Origin: Quercus robur
Lineage: Eukaryota; Streptophyta; Magnoliopsida; Fagales; Fagaceae
Reading direction: 5' to 3'
NCBI RefSeq assembly: GCF_932294415.1
Contig: NC_065542.1
Coordinates: 46,961,942-47,025,941 of the forward strand
Length of the DNA stretch: 64,000 nucleotides
Shown: piece by piece, positions 1 to 18,024 of the stretch
Numbering within the stretch: position 1 is the first letter of the stretch
Layout: each line of letters opens with the position of its first letter
Position numbers and translations under genes: made by a program
The notes under the pieces: generated by a model
Database searches by the model: none
The model's input: only the letters and a program-made list of their open reading frames with translations
Told to the model about the DNA's origin: nothing

Positions 1-815
1 TTTATAGGTAAAATGTTAGCAAAAATTGTACTAATACACCTAACATCATCGCATCACTTTAAAAATAAATGAAAAAATCTATAAACACAAATTATATACC
101 ACAATTCTTATCACGACAGACAATTGCAATTGTGAAAGTAATGAGTGTTTTGTGAATAAGAAAGTCTATAGAAAAAAAGGATGGATTCGTATAAAAGTAA
201 TAGTTTATCAATTATAATTTCACATATTATCAAATTGTGATAAAATATGTGATCCTAAAAAAATGTAATTAAAAATATCATTTGACTTTGACTAGTGTGG
301 ATGGTTTGTAGTTTGTACTCTCTTTTTTTGAAAGGGGTTTGTACTGTCTTCAGAGTCAAGAGACTCAGAAAGAGACTTCAGTTTCACACCTCCGACCTCA
401 ACAACCATTTTGAGCATAATTTGATTCCCCCATCAAATCAAACGACTGTTTGGTAAATGCCATTTATTGGTATAGTTTCTTCTTTTTAGTTGTTGCTAAG
501 ATATAGACTTTTTTTATAATTAGTTAGCCACTCGCCACCTTTTTTATGGCAAAGTTGGGGTTCGATGTGTCCTGAGTCTCCTAACCTCATATAAAATATT
601 TTTCACGTGGAGGAGTTTATTTTATATATATTATTTGGAAAAAGTTAATAAATACTTTAAAAGTATTAGTTTAAGATATATTTTTAGAAACTTTTTATGA
701 AAAAAAATAAAAAATTATTTTTATTTTTATGACTTTTTATATTTTTCATAAAAGTAATATCAAAATTTTTTCAAAAATAATTTATTAATAATTATTCTAA
801 AAACATCTGGACCCA
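1..815. other. AT-rich intergenic DNA
   Basis: No gene, no long open frame and no repeat with recognisable ends was found here. The stretch is AT-rich with short homopolymer runs. Confidence 0.5.
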
Positions 816-961
816 CGATAATCGTGTTTTTTTTTTTTTTTTGGTAATCTAAAGAAATATTAAAAATATTTAAACGTTTTTAGCAAGGTTCGAACCTCGG
901 CCAAGTATAGTCACACGCGTGTCTTACCACTAGACTAGTGGTACAAATAATCGATAATCGT
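816..961 (-). mobile_element. tRNA-derived SINE with 10-bp target-site duplication
   Basis: On the minus strand the body (826-951) starts with a tRNA-like head. An A-box-like TAGTCTAGTGG lies at 928-938 and a B-box-like GGTTCGAACC at 887-896. The body ends in an A-rich tail, seen as a T run on the plus strand just after 826. The sequence CGATAATCGT occurs at both 816-825 and 952-961, as expected for a target-site duplication. Pol III boxes, poly-A tail and flanking duplication together define a SINE. It is short (about 126 bp) and differs from the SINE family at 2849. Confidence 0.8.
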
Positions 962-1108
962 TATTCATGCATATGCTGAAGTAGGAAGCAGCAATAAACT
1001 ATAAACTTAACTGAGTGCATGCCCAAGTATCAGAATTCATAATACCGGCCTACCCCACTTGTAATCAGTTCCACTTTGAATATGTGGGGAAGCATCAATG
1101 TGCTTCTG

Positions 1109-1345
1109 ACTTGTCAGTGTGTGATTGGATCACTTTCTTGGCTTAAATTTCTTTTCACCTTCCATGTCCAATAATTTCAAAAGAAAGAATGTCTGTCATT
1201 TCTATAGTTTTGTGATTGGAAAGCCTTTCTTGGTCTCTAGCAAGTTTGGTTAATTAAATTGAATTTCTTGATCTTTAACAAGTTTGGTGAGTGGGAAACG
1301 AAAATTCGAGCGAACCACCCCATATTTCTGTTTGGTTTGTCTCTT
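1109..1345 (+). repeat. Diverged second copy of the thiolase promoter
   Basis: This segment aligns over roughly 230 bases with 3961-4195, directly upstream of the thiolase gene. Shared landmarks in the same order are GTGTGATTGGATCACT, a CTTGG block, a TTTCTTGGTC block and AGTGGGAAACGAAA followed by a CCCATATT stretch. Indels are common, so the copy is old. No thiolase exon follows it: downstream sequence is AT-rich and non-coding. It may be what remains of a tandem gene duplication or a promoter-only duplication. Confidence 0.7.
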
Positions 1346-2832
1346 ATATGGTACATGACAAAGTTTAGTTATAAATTTGGTTGAATTTACTACTATAAGC
1401 TTACAATTTTTTCTAAAAAAATTAATATGATTACATATTTTGAAATTGAATTACATATTCTTTATGTTCTTAACATACATATTAAATTTCTTGTCAATCA
1501 AATTTTATTTACTATTCAATTCATAAACATATTTGTAATTCATAATTTTAGAATACAAAAATTTTTAATTTAAACATTTGATTAATAACATAATTATTGA
1601 TCTTACAAAAATTTCATGAACGTGAGGGATATAAGAAAATTAAAAATGTAATATAATGGTGGATTTGTTATAATTCACTTTCAATAAAAAGATATTGAGT
1701 GAAGTTGTAACCTTAAATTACAACCAAGTTTTTGGAAAATGAGTTATGAACAACATTTTCTAAAAAAATGGAAATTAAATGAATAATTAAAAAAAAAGAT
1801 TTTCTAGAAAACTATTTCACTTTTTTATGTTTAGTAACAACTTTAAAATGAGTTGAAAAATTATATTTTGACTTCTTTTATTTAGCTTGGCATGAGATAG
1901 AGTTGTTTTCTATATATTATTATTTTTTTTTAGAAAAAAAGAAAGTCTATCTCATGCTAAGCTAAATAAAGGAAATCAAGAGATAATTTTCCTTAATTAA
2001 TTCACTTTTTTTCTTTTGATACTACCAAATATAGAAAAACATTGAAAACTATCTTTACTTAAAGTGTTCCATCGAAACAAATGGATAATTCTACAAATTC
2101 ACACCCATATATCATACAAATAGAATTATTCAATATTTTTCCAATTATAGTCCCATTTCTCATATTTGATTGGAGATCTATCAATTTGTTCTTTTTATTA
2201 TTATTATTTACAAAGACATTGCCTATTGAATCTAAAATACTGCAATATATACATTTTCAGATTAAGGAGGTATGCTAATTATTAAAAAAAAAAGATTTTG
2301 TTAATAGGTACCTTAAGCACTGGAGAAGAAGGTTTTAAAGGAACCCTACCTACATTGAAAAATTGCATAAGTAAATAAAAATATAATTAATTGAGTTGAA
2401 AGTGACTTAACTTTAAATCAAAAAAATTTACTGCCTTGTGAAATTCTACCTTGGACACCAATTATAGTGAATACAATACTCTATCCCAATTTTTGTGTTC
2501 TATTTATACTTCATCAATCACAAATTTTCATGTATTCATTTGACTTTTTTTCACATCAAATTATGTAAAAATATCATAAAAGCTAAAAAAATTTCAATCA
2601 ATCTCAAAAAATAGCCACATTAACTTATGCCTATTGTGCAAAATGCATTTTTGTTATGGTCCTTGTGCAAATATACACAAGTATTGTTGTTGTACATTTC
2701 ATTTTTTTTTTCTTTTTTGCGTCTTGAAAATAAAGGAAGAGAGTGGATGATATGTACTACAAAGTTGTGGTGTGTGAAAAGATTGAAACAATTAAAAGAA
2801 TAAACAAAAATTAGTATTTTAATGAGACAGAG
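1346..2832. other. AT-rich intergenic DNA
   Basis: No gene is supported. The 65-codon open frame at 2081-2278 has no recognisable domain and AT-driven composition. The only structured feature is the foldback at 1868-1980. Confidence 0.5.
1868..1980. repeat. Foldback (hairpin) with arms of about 33 bp
   Basis: The left arm 1868-1900 and right arm 1947-1980 are near-perfect reverse complements around the shared core TTTAGCTTGGCATGAGATAG (right arm has A for the second G of TTGG). An AT-rich loop of about 46 bases separates them. The transcript would fold into a strong hairpin. This may be a small MITE or a small-RNA precursor; sequence alone does not decide. Confidence 0.6.
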
Positions 2833-3030
2833 TTTAGAATAGATAATCTTTTTTTTTTTTGAAAGAGAGTTTCAACTTATGGCGTTCGCTCCTGATGATA
2901 GCTCTTTATCATCAGACCAAGACACCAATCAGTTTTTGGTGTAGGCGGGGATTGAACCCTAAATCTCTTATACAACCATTAGAGACTTTACCAGTTGAGC
3001 TAACTAGAACCTACTTTAGAATAGATAATC
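2833..3030 (-). mobile_element. tRNA-derived SINE with perfect 16-bp target-site duplication
   Basis: TTTAGAATAGATAATC occurs at 2833-2848 and again at 3015-3030. Between them (2849-3014, read on the minus strand) lies a tRNA-like head with A-box TAGCTCAACTGG (complement of 2991-3002) and B-box GGTTCAATCCC (complement of 2948-2958). A family-specific body and an A tail (T run just after 2848) follow. The perfect 16-bp duplication means a fairly recent insertion. Related copies lie at 3170, 9403 and 17846. Confidence 0.9.
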
Positions 3031-3169
3031 CGATGTAGGTGTTTTGATAAGTAGTTTGATTAAAAAAAAAAAGTAAGTTTTTATGCTAAAATAGACTTTT
3101 TTTTTTTTTCTTTATGAGCTGATTTTTATTTTATTTTGAGAAGTACCCTATTATGTTTTTGTTTTTATT

Positions 3170-3300
3170 TTTATTTTATATAGAGTTTCAACTTATAACG
3201 TTCGCTTCTGATGATTGAATCTTAGATTTTTTATTCAACCATTAGAAACTTTACCAATTAAACTAATTAGAACTAATTAGAACTCACTACATGAACTGAT
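3170..3300 (-). mobile_element. Decayed SINE copy, same family as 2849
   Basis: On the plus strand this repeats the landmarks of the SINE at 2849-3014: GAGTTTCAACTTAT, ACGTTCGCT, TGATGAT, then CAACCATTAGAAACTTTACC and a degenerate A-box. The middle is deleted and no target duplication is visible, so it is an old, damaged copy. Confidence 0.6.
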
Positions 3301-3960
3301 TTGAATTCTTAAAATAACTTAAAGTTAAAATGAAAAAAAAAAAATCATATATATACACACACTAAGGACCTAAATTTTTGTATATATAGACCTAAAATCA
3401 TATATATCTAAAAAATTTGTATTCCACTATGGCCAATAATATACTACATGCAAGGGAGCAGAAAAAAAGTAACGTGTCCCCTTACTCCTTGTCTATAGGC
3501 TACTGGAGAAATTTTCTCAGACACACATGTCAGTAAGGAGAAAACACATGTGACAGGATGCATATTTCTGGGGGCAGTTTGAGTCCATTGCTTCCGATGC
3601 ACTAAACCTGTTGGGATTGTAATATGTGTCGAAAAATGAACATGTGTCACAATCCCAATGGCTTTAATGTCACTGCATACTGGACAGTTTGGACTTAATC
3701 CAGATCCCATATTTCCTCCCTTTCACATGAAGATGGGACCTACTTTCATGCGTGAAGGAAGAAACATACATATATATATATATATATATATATGATATAT
3801 CACCTCGTCTGTAAGATTATGTGTTAGTGAGATAAATGTTCTAATTTATTTATTTAACTCTTTGCTGAAATTTTTGTATTGAAATTATGCCGAAGTATAA
3901 AATGTGGGCTTTAAAAACCTATACATTAAATAAATAAATAAATAAAAAAACACCGTCCCA
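3301..3960. other. Intergenic DNA with an (AT)n microsatellite
   Basis: No gene or element end recognised. A TA/AT dinucleotide run sits near 3770-3793. The 88-codon minus frame at 3444-3710 has no family features. Confidence 0.4.
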
Positions 3961-4323
3961 AGACTTGCCTGTGTGTGATTGGATCACTATCTTGGTTTGA
4001 ATTTCTCTTTCTTTTCACTTTCCAAGTTCCAATAATAGTTAATAGTTCTATCCAAAAAGTCCATTAATAGTAAAAGAAAGAAAAATGCCTTTCATTTACT
4101 GGGTCAATTAAATTTCTTGGTCTTTTTTTAAAAGTTTGGTTAGTGGGAAACGAAATTTCAGTGAACTATCCCATATTCCTCTCCGTCTCTTTTACTATAA
4201 ATGCCCACTTTGCTATATAAATGTTTCTCTCGTTCCACATCTTGTATTGTGACTCTGAAGTATATATAGAGATATAGATTATAGAACAGTACTACCGCTG
4301 TTCGTTTTTTGGAGGAGAAAGAA
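3961..4323 (+). promoter_or_regulatory. Thiolase promoter and 5' leader
   Basis: A good TATA box (TATATAA) lies at 4215-4221, about 105 bases upstream of the start codon, so transcription probably begins near 4245. The leader is about 80 bases with no upstream ATG seen. The segment 3961-4195 is duplicated at 1109-1345. Confidence 0.6.
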
Positions 4324-11050
<6,727 letters not shown>

Positions 11051-11802
11051 ATGCTCTTTTGGCATCTTTCTATTGTTTCAGGCATGCCTTGTTAGAGGTC
11101 AAAAAGCACAACCACCTCACTGGACTGCTGCAGATCCGGAAGTAATAAATTTGTCCCACATTGTTAAAATGAGTTTACCAAAAATAAAGTTTCACTTTAA
11201 TAATTTGTAGGAAGTTTGATTATTTAGACCGGATGGAATCATGGATGCTTTTTATGGGAATAAGGGATTTAAGAGAGAACATAAAATAAATAGTAAATAA
11301 ATTTGTTCATCAAGTTTTGCAGCAGCAAATGACAATGTTATCTAACCATGGATACAGGCTTCTATTGAATGAATCACTATTGTATGCTTACTGTGAGTCT
11401 CTTTTCTGTTGGATGCTACTTGTTAGCAGTTGAGAATTGCAGTTCTTTTTTCTAATAAAGGGAGTCAAGCCCCAGTAGTCGGGATATTGTTACACGCCTA
11501 AACGTAAAAACAATACAGATTGAAGTTCGTAGTAAAATAACTTTTTCCAAATGAGGATAGAAGTAAGAGTCAATCAAGTGGTGCTTGAGTCTTGAATAGC
11601 TTTAATCTCCCTTTTTTTTCTTGAGAGAAGGTTAGAAATTTTTTTCATAAACATAAAAGTGATTGTACATCATTTAATAAAACAGCAACGAAACAAGAGA
11701 TAGGTCCTCTTACTATCCAGATATTAACAAAGCATTTTTATGGTCCTTAACTTCCAAGAATTCTCATTATCTTATGAGCATTTTATGGGGATGGAAATAA
11801 TT
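11051..11802. other. Thiolase 3' region
   Basis: Probable 3' UTR and downstream spacer. AATAAA hexamers at about 11184 and 11453 are candidate polyadenylation signals; which is used cannot be decided. Nothing else recognised. Confidence 0.4.
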
Positions 11803-12084
11803 AGGGCTCTCTAGTTGGTTGGATCACTTGACCAAACTGATCAGACCCGACCCGACAAGCGACAGGTAGCTTCGAGTGAATTTCCCTGTTATTAGTGGGT
11901 TACTTGTGTTAAAACCCAAAAATATTGAATCAAGTGTTGATTGGTATAATTTGCAACTAGAAGAATCCGACTCAATCTCTTACTCTTCATCCGTTAGTAC
12001 CACCGTTGCAACACTTGTTCGTCTCTATCACCAAATCGCCTACGTTGCCGACTCATTGTCATGATAGATTGGTGGGCTGAGTTT

Positions 12085-12121
<37 letters not shown>

Positions 12122-12429
12122 GTCATAGATATGGGGGTTGTGGTCTTGTTCATGCTATTAGGATTGTGGTTGTGTGTTGTTTAGGTTTTTGTTCTTTGAG
12201 TTTGATCTCTTTGTTTCTAGTTTGATCTCAGTGGGTTTGATCTTTCGGTTTATGAGTTTAATTTCTTTGGGTTCGATCTCTCTATTTTTGGATTTAATTT
12301 CTACCATCCACTCAAGCTCGATCCGACTCGACCAATGGTTATTGGAGGTTGGTAGTGGGGCTCTCCTACCACTCATCATGAGTGGATTGGTTCCGAGTTG
12401 AGTCCAAAACCAATCTGTGGACAGCCCTA
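11803..12429. mobile_element. Possible non-autonomous DNA transposon
   Basis: The ends AGGGCTCTC (from 11803) and the complement of GACAGCCCT (to 12429) are short, similar inverted termini. The interior has a (TC)n microsatellite near 12091-12118 and repeated TTTGATCTC motifs between 12200 and 12290. No transposase. I could not define a target duplication, so the element and its limits are tentative. Confidence 0.4.
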
Positions 12430-12987
12430 TAAATAATAAAAGGGTTTTGTGTTGGAGTTGAAGGTTTTTGAATCTTGAGAGGGATTAGAAATGTATAGTA
12501 GGTGGTGAGATGTATTCCCTTTTTATGTCCTGAATTTTCTCCAAAAAATGAGTTCTAATGATTTTTTTTTTTTTTTTTTTTCACTTATATAGATAAAGAA
12601 CAAAGAAAGGCCACAACCCATCTCAATCTTCTAGAGGAAAGACCCAAGGAGAAATAGAAGAGATGGAAATGGGCCCATCCTAATTACAAAAATCAACCCA
12701 TCCAAAAAATGGGCTCCCTTAATCTAGTGTGCAAGTTTAAGGCTAGCAAGATGTCAGTCAAGGCTTCTATTTACCAGCATTTTGCTAGAAACATTCAGTG
12801 TCATACCCATTAAGGAGTATTGACCACTTGGTTAGCCAGACTTAAATATAGTAATTGGATCAGCTTTCAAAATAAATTGACTAAAACTTTCCCTAGATTG
12901 CTTTCAGTTTTGAAGGCCAAGCATTGGGGCTAAAGATATCTTTTGTGGCAAGTGCCTGCATTCACATTGTAGAAGCAGTCTTTGAAT
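12430..12987. other. Spacer with a probable retroposed tail
   Basis: A T run at about 12561-12580 adjoins 12590-12720. On the minus strand this looks like a short unit ending in poly-A, possibly a truncated retroelement, but no domain is visible. The rest is unremarkable. Confidence 0.3.
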
Positions 12988-13133
12988 TAAGGCCTGTTTG
13001 GTTGAATTGTTTAAACAACAATTTTCATTAATTAAACAACACAATACATATTTTCACAACACTTTTTCACCCACACGTATTTTCACAATACTTAAACAAT
13101 GTTACTATAACAACATTACCAAATAAGCCCTAA
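12988..13133. mobile_element. 140-bp Tourist-like MITE
   Basis: The element 12991-13130 begins GGCCTGTTTGGTTG and ends with the complement of GGGCTTATTTGGTAATG, flanked on both sides by TAA (12988-12990 and 13131-13133). A short inverted repeat with a 3-bp TAA duplication is the PIF/Harbinger (Tourist) pattern. Interior is low-complexity with TTTTCACAA and TTTAAACAAC motifs. A similar but less perfect copy lies at about 32951-33090. Confidence 0.65.
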
Positions 13134-13932
13134 ATGTTCAAAAAGAAGTGTTGTAAACAAAGGTTGACACCCGGAAAGAAAAATGTTCATAAAGCTTCCT
13201 TAAGAAGGTATTGGCATCTTTTGCCTTCAATGGTAGGCTAGTTTTATTTTGGGGAGGTGGGGGGTGATGATAGGTTGCACTATTTAAAAATACCTTTTTG
13301 TTTGCAACCACCCAACCATTTATTCCATTGAATTGAGTCCCTTCAAATCAGTTAGAGAAGGTAGCAAAATGTCTTAAAGAACGAGCAAGGATATTTCATC
13401 TACGTGGTTTAGGTGGTAACAGCATGCACAGTTGACACACGCAAAGATATGACCGTGAAATCTCCTAATTTCATGCGTGCAGGAAATGTTTAGAATCTCC
13501 AAAAAACTTGGGGCTTCAATACATTAACATTTATCCAAAATGCCTCTCCAGCTACGTTTTTTGACATGACAGTTTTGGGTATTTCATCAAACTGCATATT
13601 TTCATTTTCATATTGGGCTCCCCCTTATTCTATTTTATGTCCTCTTGGTTACAGCTTCCCAAATTGGTAATACAATCAGTATCTGACGCAATAGTAGAGC
13701 CGCACATTAAATATGATTAGCAAAACAAACTATTAGGACAAACACAATCCATCATAATCCATAATCATTGACAAACCCACCACCATTATCTAACAACCAT
13801 GCTATCAAGTGAATAACAAAGTGGTGGAAAAAAGAGCATCTTAGTGGTCCGAATTCTCATTAAAACAGAGTTATCTGACCCAACCACAGTAGAAGAGGAG
13901 GAAATTAATAACAGAGTTGAGGTCAACTGCAC
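13134..13932. other. Spacer and LSM5 3' region
   Basis: No gene recognised. The right part is probably the LSM5 3' UTR, since that gene ends at 13933 on the minus strand. Confidence 0.4.
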
Positions 13933-16382
13933 TCATTCTGGATCAGGCGAACCACCAGGGACCAGCTGCATTCCAACAAAAGAATTATAACAGCGATTTA
14001 GATAATTGAAACTCTATATATATATATATATATATAAATATTGCATTTTCACATTATGGCTCCATTTAAATTTTATTAAAATAGGAGCAGCTAACTAAGG
14101 CTTGCAGGAAAAAAGTTTAAAAAGCATACGATTTATGCTTTAAGATGAAATGTTTGGGATGCTGAAATCATTGTTTGTATCAATGATAGAGGAAATAATT
14201 CTACAAACTTGAATTCAAAAATAAAATACTCTTTAAGTATAATGAATAAAAAAAACCCATCATATCTCACTTACAATAGCAATGTTGTTTCCATTTAGTA
14301 AAATCTGATCAAGCTTTGTTATCCGTCTCCCTTCAGCAGTGATCTCACTGCAACACATATATAGAGCCATAAAGTGATTAATATAACCTCTGTAGTTGTC
14401 CACTAACAAATAAAATATAAATTTTAATTTCAAACAGGAAAAGAAACTCACACTGAAGCTAAACATGTTGGGTCAACAGTATTTTTAAGAGAATAACCCT
14501 AATACAATCAATCTCCACAGTATTTTTAAGCTAAACATGTTGAATTATGAGCTCCCATTTTTCATCCAAAGATCAAGTACCCCAGGTTAAGAATCCCACC
14601 TCAAAGTCTGCTTCCCTTTCATCCACACAAAAAGTACAGTCTGTGGTTGACCTAATACAATCAACCTCCACCAAAATTTTAATATTTCAGACTCAATCTA
14701 CACCACCTTAGATTTATTTGATAGCATTTGGGCGATTACCTTCAATAACAACTTTTTGATCAAGGGAGCTCATATTTCAATCATGTTATCCTCTGATGTC
14801 TAAACACCAAAGGATTGGACAAAGTGGAAAATGAAGCATCAATAATCCCCTACCGTATCAAACTTCACAAAGAGTAGCTAACTAAATTGAAAGACATCAT
14901 GTGAAGGGTGTCGCTAAACTCAATGACAGGTATATAATACAGTTTATTTTCATGCCACAGTCCACACACACACCAAAACAAAACAAAACAAAACAAAAAA
15001 ACAGATAAAATATATTAAGGTCCAGAGACCCCATACCACATGCACTCTCTTCTGTGGAATCTAAAGATACCCTAAAAATTTATGCTTCTTTTCTACTACA
15101 TAAAACTTCTTAAAAAAATCAACAAGTAAACTTTCATATGAAAATCATAAGACAGGATTTCTTGCAATTGCAAACCACCTACTATAGCATGATCCTGCAA
15201 AAAATCAGAAAAGGACAACCTGCACAGGGGCTAGACTGAAAATTGCCATGTGGAAGAAATACTTTAATGATTATAAGACAGGATCAAGATGAAGTAAGAT
15301 CTTTTTTTTTTTTTTTTCTTTTTTTGCCTGGCTTTTGACATATTACGCACACAAGATAAGACAGTTACAAAACTTCCAATTTGGAGGCAAATTTTACAGT
15401 CTTTATTTATATAAGCAAAAATATCAGGTGAAAACCTTAAAATTTGGAGGAGCAGTGGAAGAGAAGAAGGAGAAAAGGTAAAATCTCAAATAATTGAAGA
15501 AAACAAATGCCTTCCAAACAGGATTTTCTAAAAAGGGCACAACAAAACAGTGAATACGGCTTAACACAGAATTCTATATTAATCTATGAGATTGACTATG
15601 GAATTCTGTACATTTACCATAAAGTGAGTATCCTTCCACTCCTTTTCTTGCTAGGATTTGAAATCATGTATAGTGGAAAGGAGCATTTGCCTACTGACAT
15701 AATAGATAGGGAGGCTAAAACCAAAGATCTATAGTTGTTTGCAAACTCTCCAAGAAGACAGGTAAATTATCACCTCCATTATCTTGTTATTTTTTAAAAC
15801 GATAAGTCACACACACCTAGCGGCTCTTGAACCCACGACCTCACCCTCCACCCCATCATTATAGAAGGAAGAATACCGACCATTTTAGATACTTATAATA
15901 TATCATACAATCGTCAATGAGCACTAGCTAAAATCAAACCTCCTTTGGGTACAAACTTGGTTAAACTTCACTCAATATCTTTTTTTTTTATTGGATATGA
16001 ATTTTGAAAAATCCATAATTGGATTACATTTTCTTCTTATATCTTCTTCAATACTTGCAAAATTTCTAGAACATCAAATATTAATAATTACGTACAAAAA
16101 ATTAAGTATAAAAAATAAGTTTATGAATCATACAAGTAAATAACATCGGATTGGTACAACATTGGACATGTGTGTTAAGAAATTAGAGAAGGGCATACTA
16201 TTCAGTGACGTCTTCGAGGACCATGTTGACATAGACATCGAAGCCCCTAAGAGTACCAACGAGCTCCTTGTCTCCCTTCATTATCACCCATATCTTAGAC
16301 CCTATGCACCTGTCAATGAGCTCTGAACACAAAAAGGAAAAATAAAAGTTTTCATTTTCTATTGGTTTTCTCTTAATAGAAA

Positions 16383-16417
<35 letters not shown>

Positions 16418-16459
16418 AGTAGGACCTGATGGTAACAGCTGTGAAGGATTGTTGGCCAT
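13933..16459 (-). CDS. LSM5: Sm-like protein LSM5, four coding exons
   Basis: Subunit of the LSM2-8 ring that binds the U6 snRNA 3' end in the nucleus and of the LSM1-7 ring in cytoplasmic mRNA decapping. The Arabidopsis orthologue (SAD1) affects ABA and stress responses. Coding exons on the minus strand: 16459-16426, 16322-16199, 14347-14275, 13965-13933. They join in phase through GT-AG sites to 264 nt, 87 residues plus TGA, the family's normal size. The protein starts [17 protein letters not shown]. The Sm1 region includes [17 protein letters not shown], and the Sm2-like segment [11 protein letters not shown] is followed by VPGGSPDPE. Intron 2 is about 1.85 kb and holds a CAAAA-repeat microsatellite near 14976-15000 and a possible SINE piece near 15790-15870. 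Intron 1 holds a (GA)n run at about 16387-16414. No lesion seen. Confidence 0.95.
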
Positions 16460-16680
16460 GGAGATAGTTGAATATTCAGATAAGGATGCTGCTGGCAATC
16501 AAAATTATAATTTAAACCCCAAACCAAAAAAACCCTAATAAATAAATAATATGTAATCTGAGAGAGTAACGAAGAAAAAACACTCAAAGTTACCTGAAAT
16601 TGGGTTGCTAATGCCGCGGGGCCAAACGCTCTCAACTGAGAAACAAAAGAAAGACAAACTCTCCAGTAAGAGTAGGTGGT
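16460..16680 (-). promoter_or_regulatory. LSM5 5' leader with probable leader intron
   Basis: Reading minus, a GC-rich stretch (16640-16595) ends in TTTCAG|GTAACT, a good donor. CCAGCAG just upstream of the coding exon (about 16490) is a good acceptor. I infer a 5' UTR intron of about 100 bases. No clear TATA box. A transposon lies immediately upstream (from about 16681), so the core promoter may border or overlap it. Confidence 0.45.
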
Positions 16681-17665
16681 GGTAAGGCCTCCCTCTTCTC
16701 TTTTTAAATTTATAGGAGCTAAAAATTGAGCTTTTTAACCCCACAAAAAGTTACTTTATTTATTTTATCTATAGATATGCTATAGCAGTAGGTCTATTTT
16801 AACTTTTAACATAATAAAATAATATAAATATCACAATAAAATAATATATCTTCTACAATAAAATAATATATTCTACAAAAAAAAAAAATCCACAGCTCCA
16901 TCCACAACCACCTATACCATCAGCCCACCACCATCACCGGCCACAACCACCACTCTACTTTGGCAACCACAACACAACATAGAAAAAAAAAAAACAAAAC
17001 CACAACCACGGCGGCTGGGATGGTGTGGGGTGAGGCGATCGGCGGCTGGGAAGGCGTGGGGTGAGGCGATCGGCGGCTGGGAAGGCGTGGGCTGAGGCGA
17101 TCGGCGACTGGGACGACGTGGGCTAAGGCGATCGGCGGCTCGGAAGGCGTGGGCTGAGGCGATCGGCGACTGGGACGACGTGGGCTAAGGCGATCGGCGG
17201 CTGGGAAGGCGTGGGCTGAGGCGATCGGTGGCTGGGACGACGTGGGCTAAGGCGATCGACGGCTGGGAAGGCGTGGGCTGAGGCGATCAGCGGCTGGGAC
17301 GGCGTGGGCTAAGGCGGCGGTAAACTAATAGATGAGAGATGAGAGCTTGAGATAAACTGAGAGATGAGAGATGAGAGCTTGAGAGCTTCAGATGGGAGCT
17401 TGAGATTGACTGAGAGAGAGGATGGTGAGATAAAAAAAAATGAAAAAAATAACCAAAGCAGTATTATTTTAATACAGGGGTGAATAAACAATTAATTTTT
17501 TTTTTAAGATGTCTGCTACAGTGCACATCTAAAGATAGATGTGCACTAAAGTAGTTCAACTAAAATTTATACCTATGCCTCCACTGCTGCTGGGCCGTTT
17601 TTGGTATAATGGTGGAGCTAAAATAGCATTATAGCTATTTAGTTCCACTGCTACAAATGCTCTTA
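16681..17665. mobile_element. PIF/Harbinger-like non-autonomous element, about 1 kb
   Basis: The right end reads CTGCTACAAATGCTC (to 17662) followed by TTA. Subterminal blocks match the element at 40600-41626 in inverted orientation: ATAAAATAATAT runs, AACTTTTAACATAATAAAAT, the palindromic GTGCACATCTA/TAGATGTGCAC (about 17521-17554) and GTGGAGCTAAA. The left end is not sharp and may be damaged; 16681 is approximate. The core is a GC-rich 31-bp minisatellite. No transposase frame. It lies directly upstream of LSM5. Confidence 0.6.
17010..17319. repeat. GC-rich 31-bp minisatellite, 10 units
   Basis: Ten consecutive 31-bp units of the form GGCGGCTGGGAAGGCGTGGG plus CTGAGGCGATC. From unit 3 on, two variants alternate (AAGGCGTGGGCTGAG, and mostly GACGACGTGGGCTAAG), so the array has a 62-bp higher-order period. 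It is very GC- and CpG-rich in an AT-rich setting and lies inside the PIF-like element. Confidence 0.9.
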
Positions 17666-17829
17666 TTTGTGTTTTGTTAATATCACTTGTAACGCCATTG
17701 AACAAATGAAAAAGCCTCAAGTTTATATTAATGAAAAATTTCAATATAATCCCAAATAAGAAAGGGCCTTTTTTCCTATAAAAAGAAAAAGAAAAAGAAA
17801 AAAAAGATCCTTTTTAGGCGCATCTAGAT

Positions 17830-18024
17830 AAATTATCTTTGTTTAGTGGGTTCTAGTTAGTTTAAGAGATCTTGTAAAGTCTTTTATAGTTGAATAAGAG
17901 ATATGGAGTCTAAACTCTACTTACACCACAAACTAATTGATGTCTTAGTTTGATGATAAAGAACTATATTATTAGGAGTGGATGCAATAGATTAAAACTC
18001 TAAAAAAAAAATTATCTTTGTTTA
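17830..18024 (+). mobile_element. SINE with 16-bp target-site duplication
   Basis: AAATTATCTTTGTTTA occurs at 17830-17845 and 18009-18024. The body in between (17846-18008) begins GTGGGTTCTAGTTAG, carries the family body (TTGATGTCTTAGTTTGATGA, TAAAGAACTAT) and ends in an A run. It is the sense-oriented counterpart of the SINE at 2849-3014 but more diverged. Confidence 0.85.

Noticed and set aside
816-961. tRNA gene on the minus strand
   Set aside because: A- and B-box-like motifs are present but the cloverleaf cannot be completed; the poly-A tail and target duplication show a SINE.
3444-3710. 88-codon minus-strand frame
   Set aside because: No family resemblance, no promoter or splice context.
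15790-15870. Another SINE or tRNA remnant in LSM5 intron 2
   Set aside because: Only a B-box-like GGGTTCAAGAGCC (minus) is visible; no body, tail or duplication to support a separate entry.
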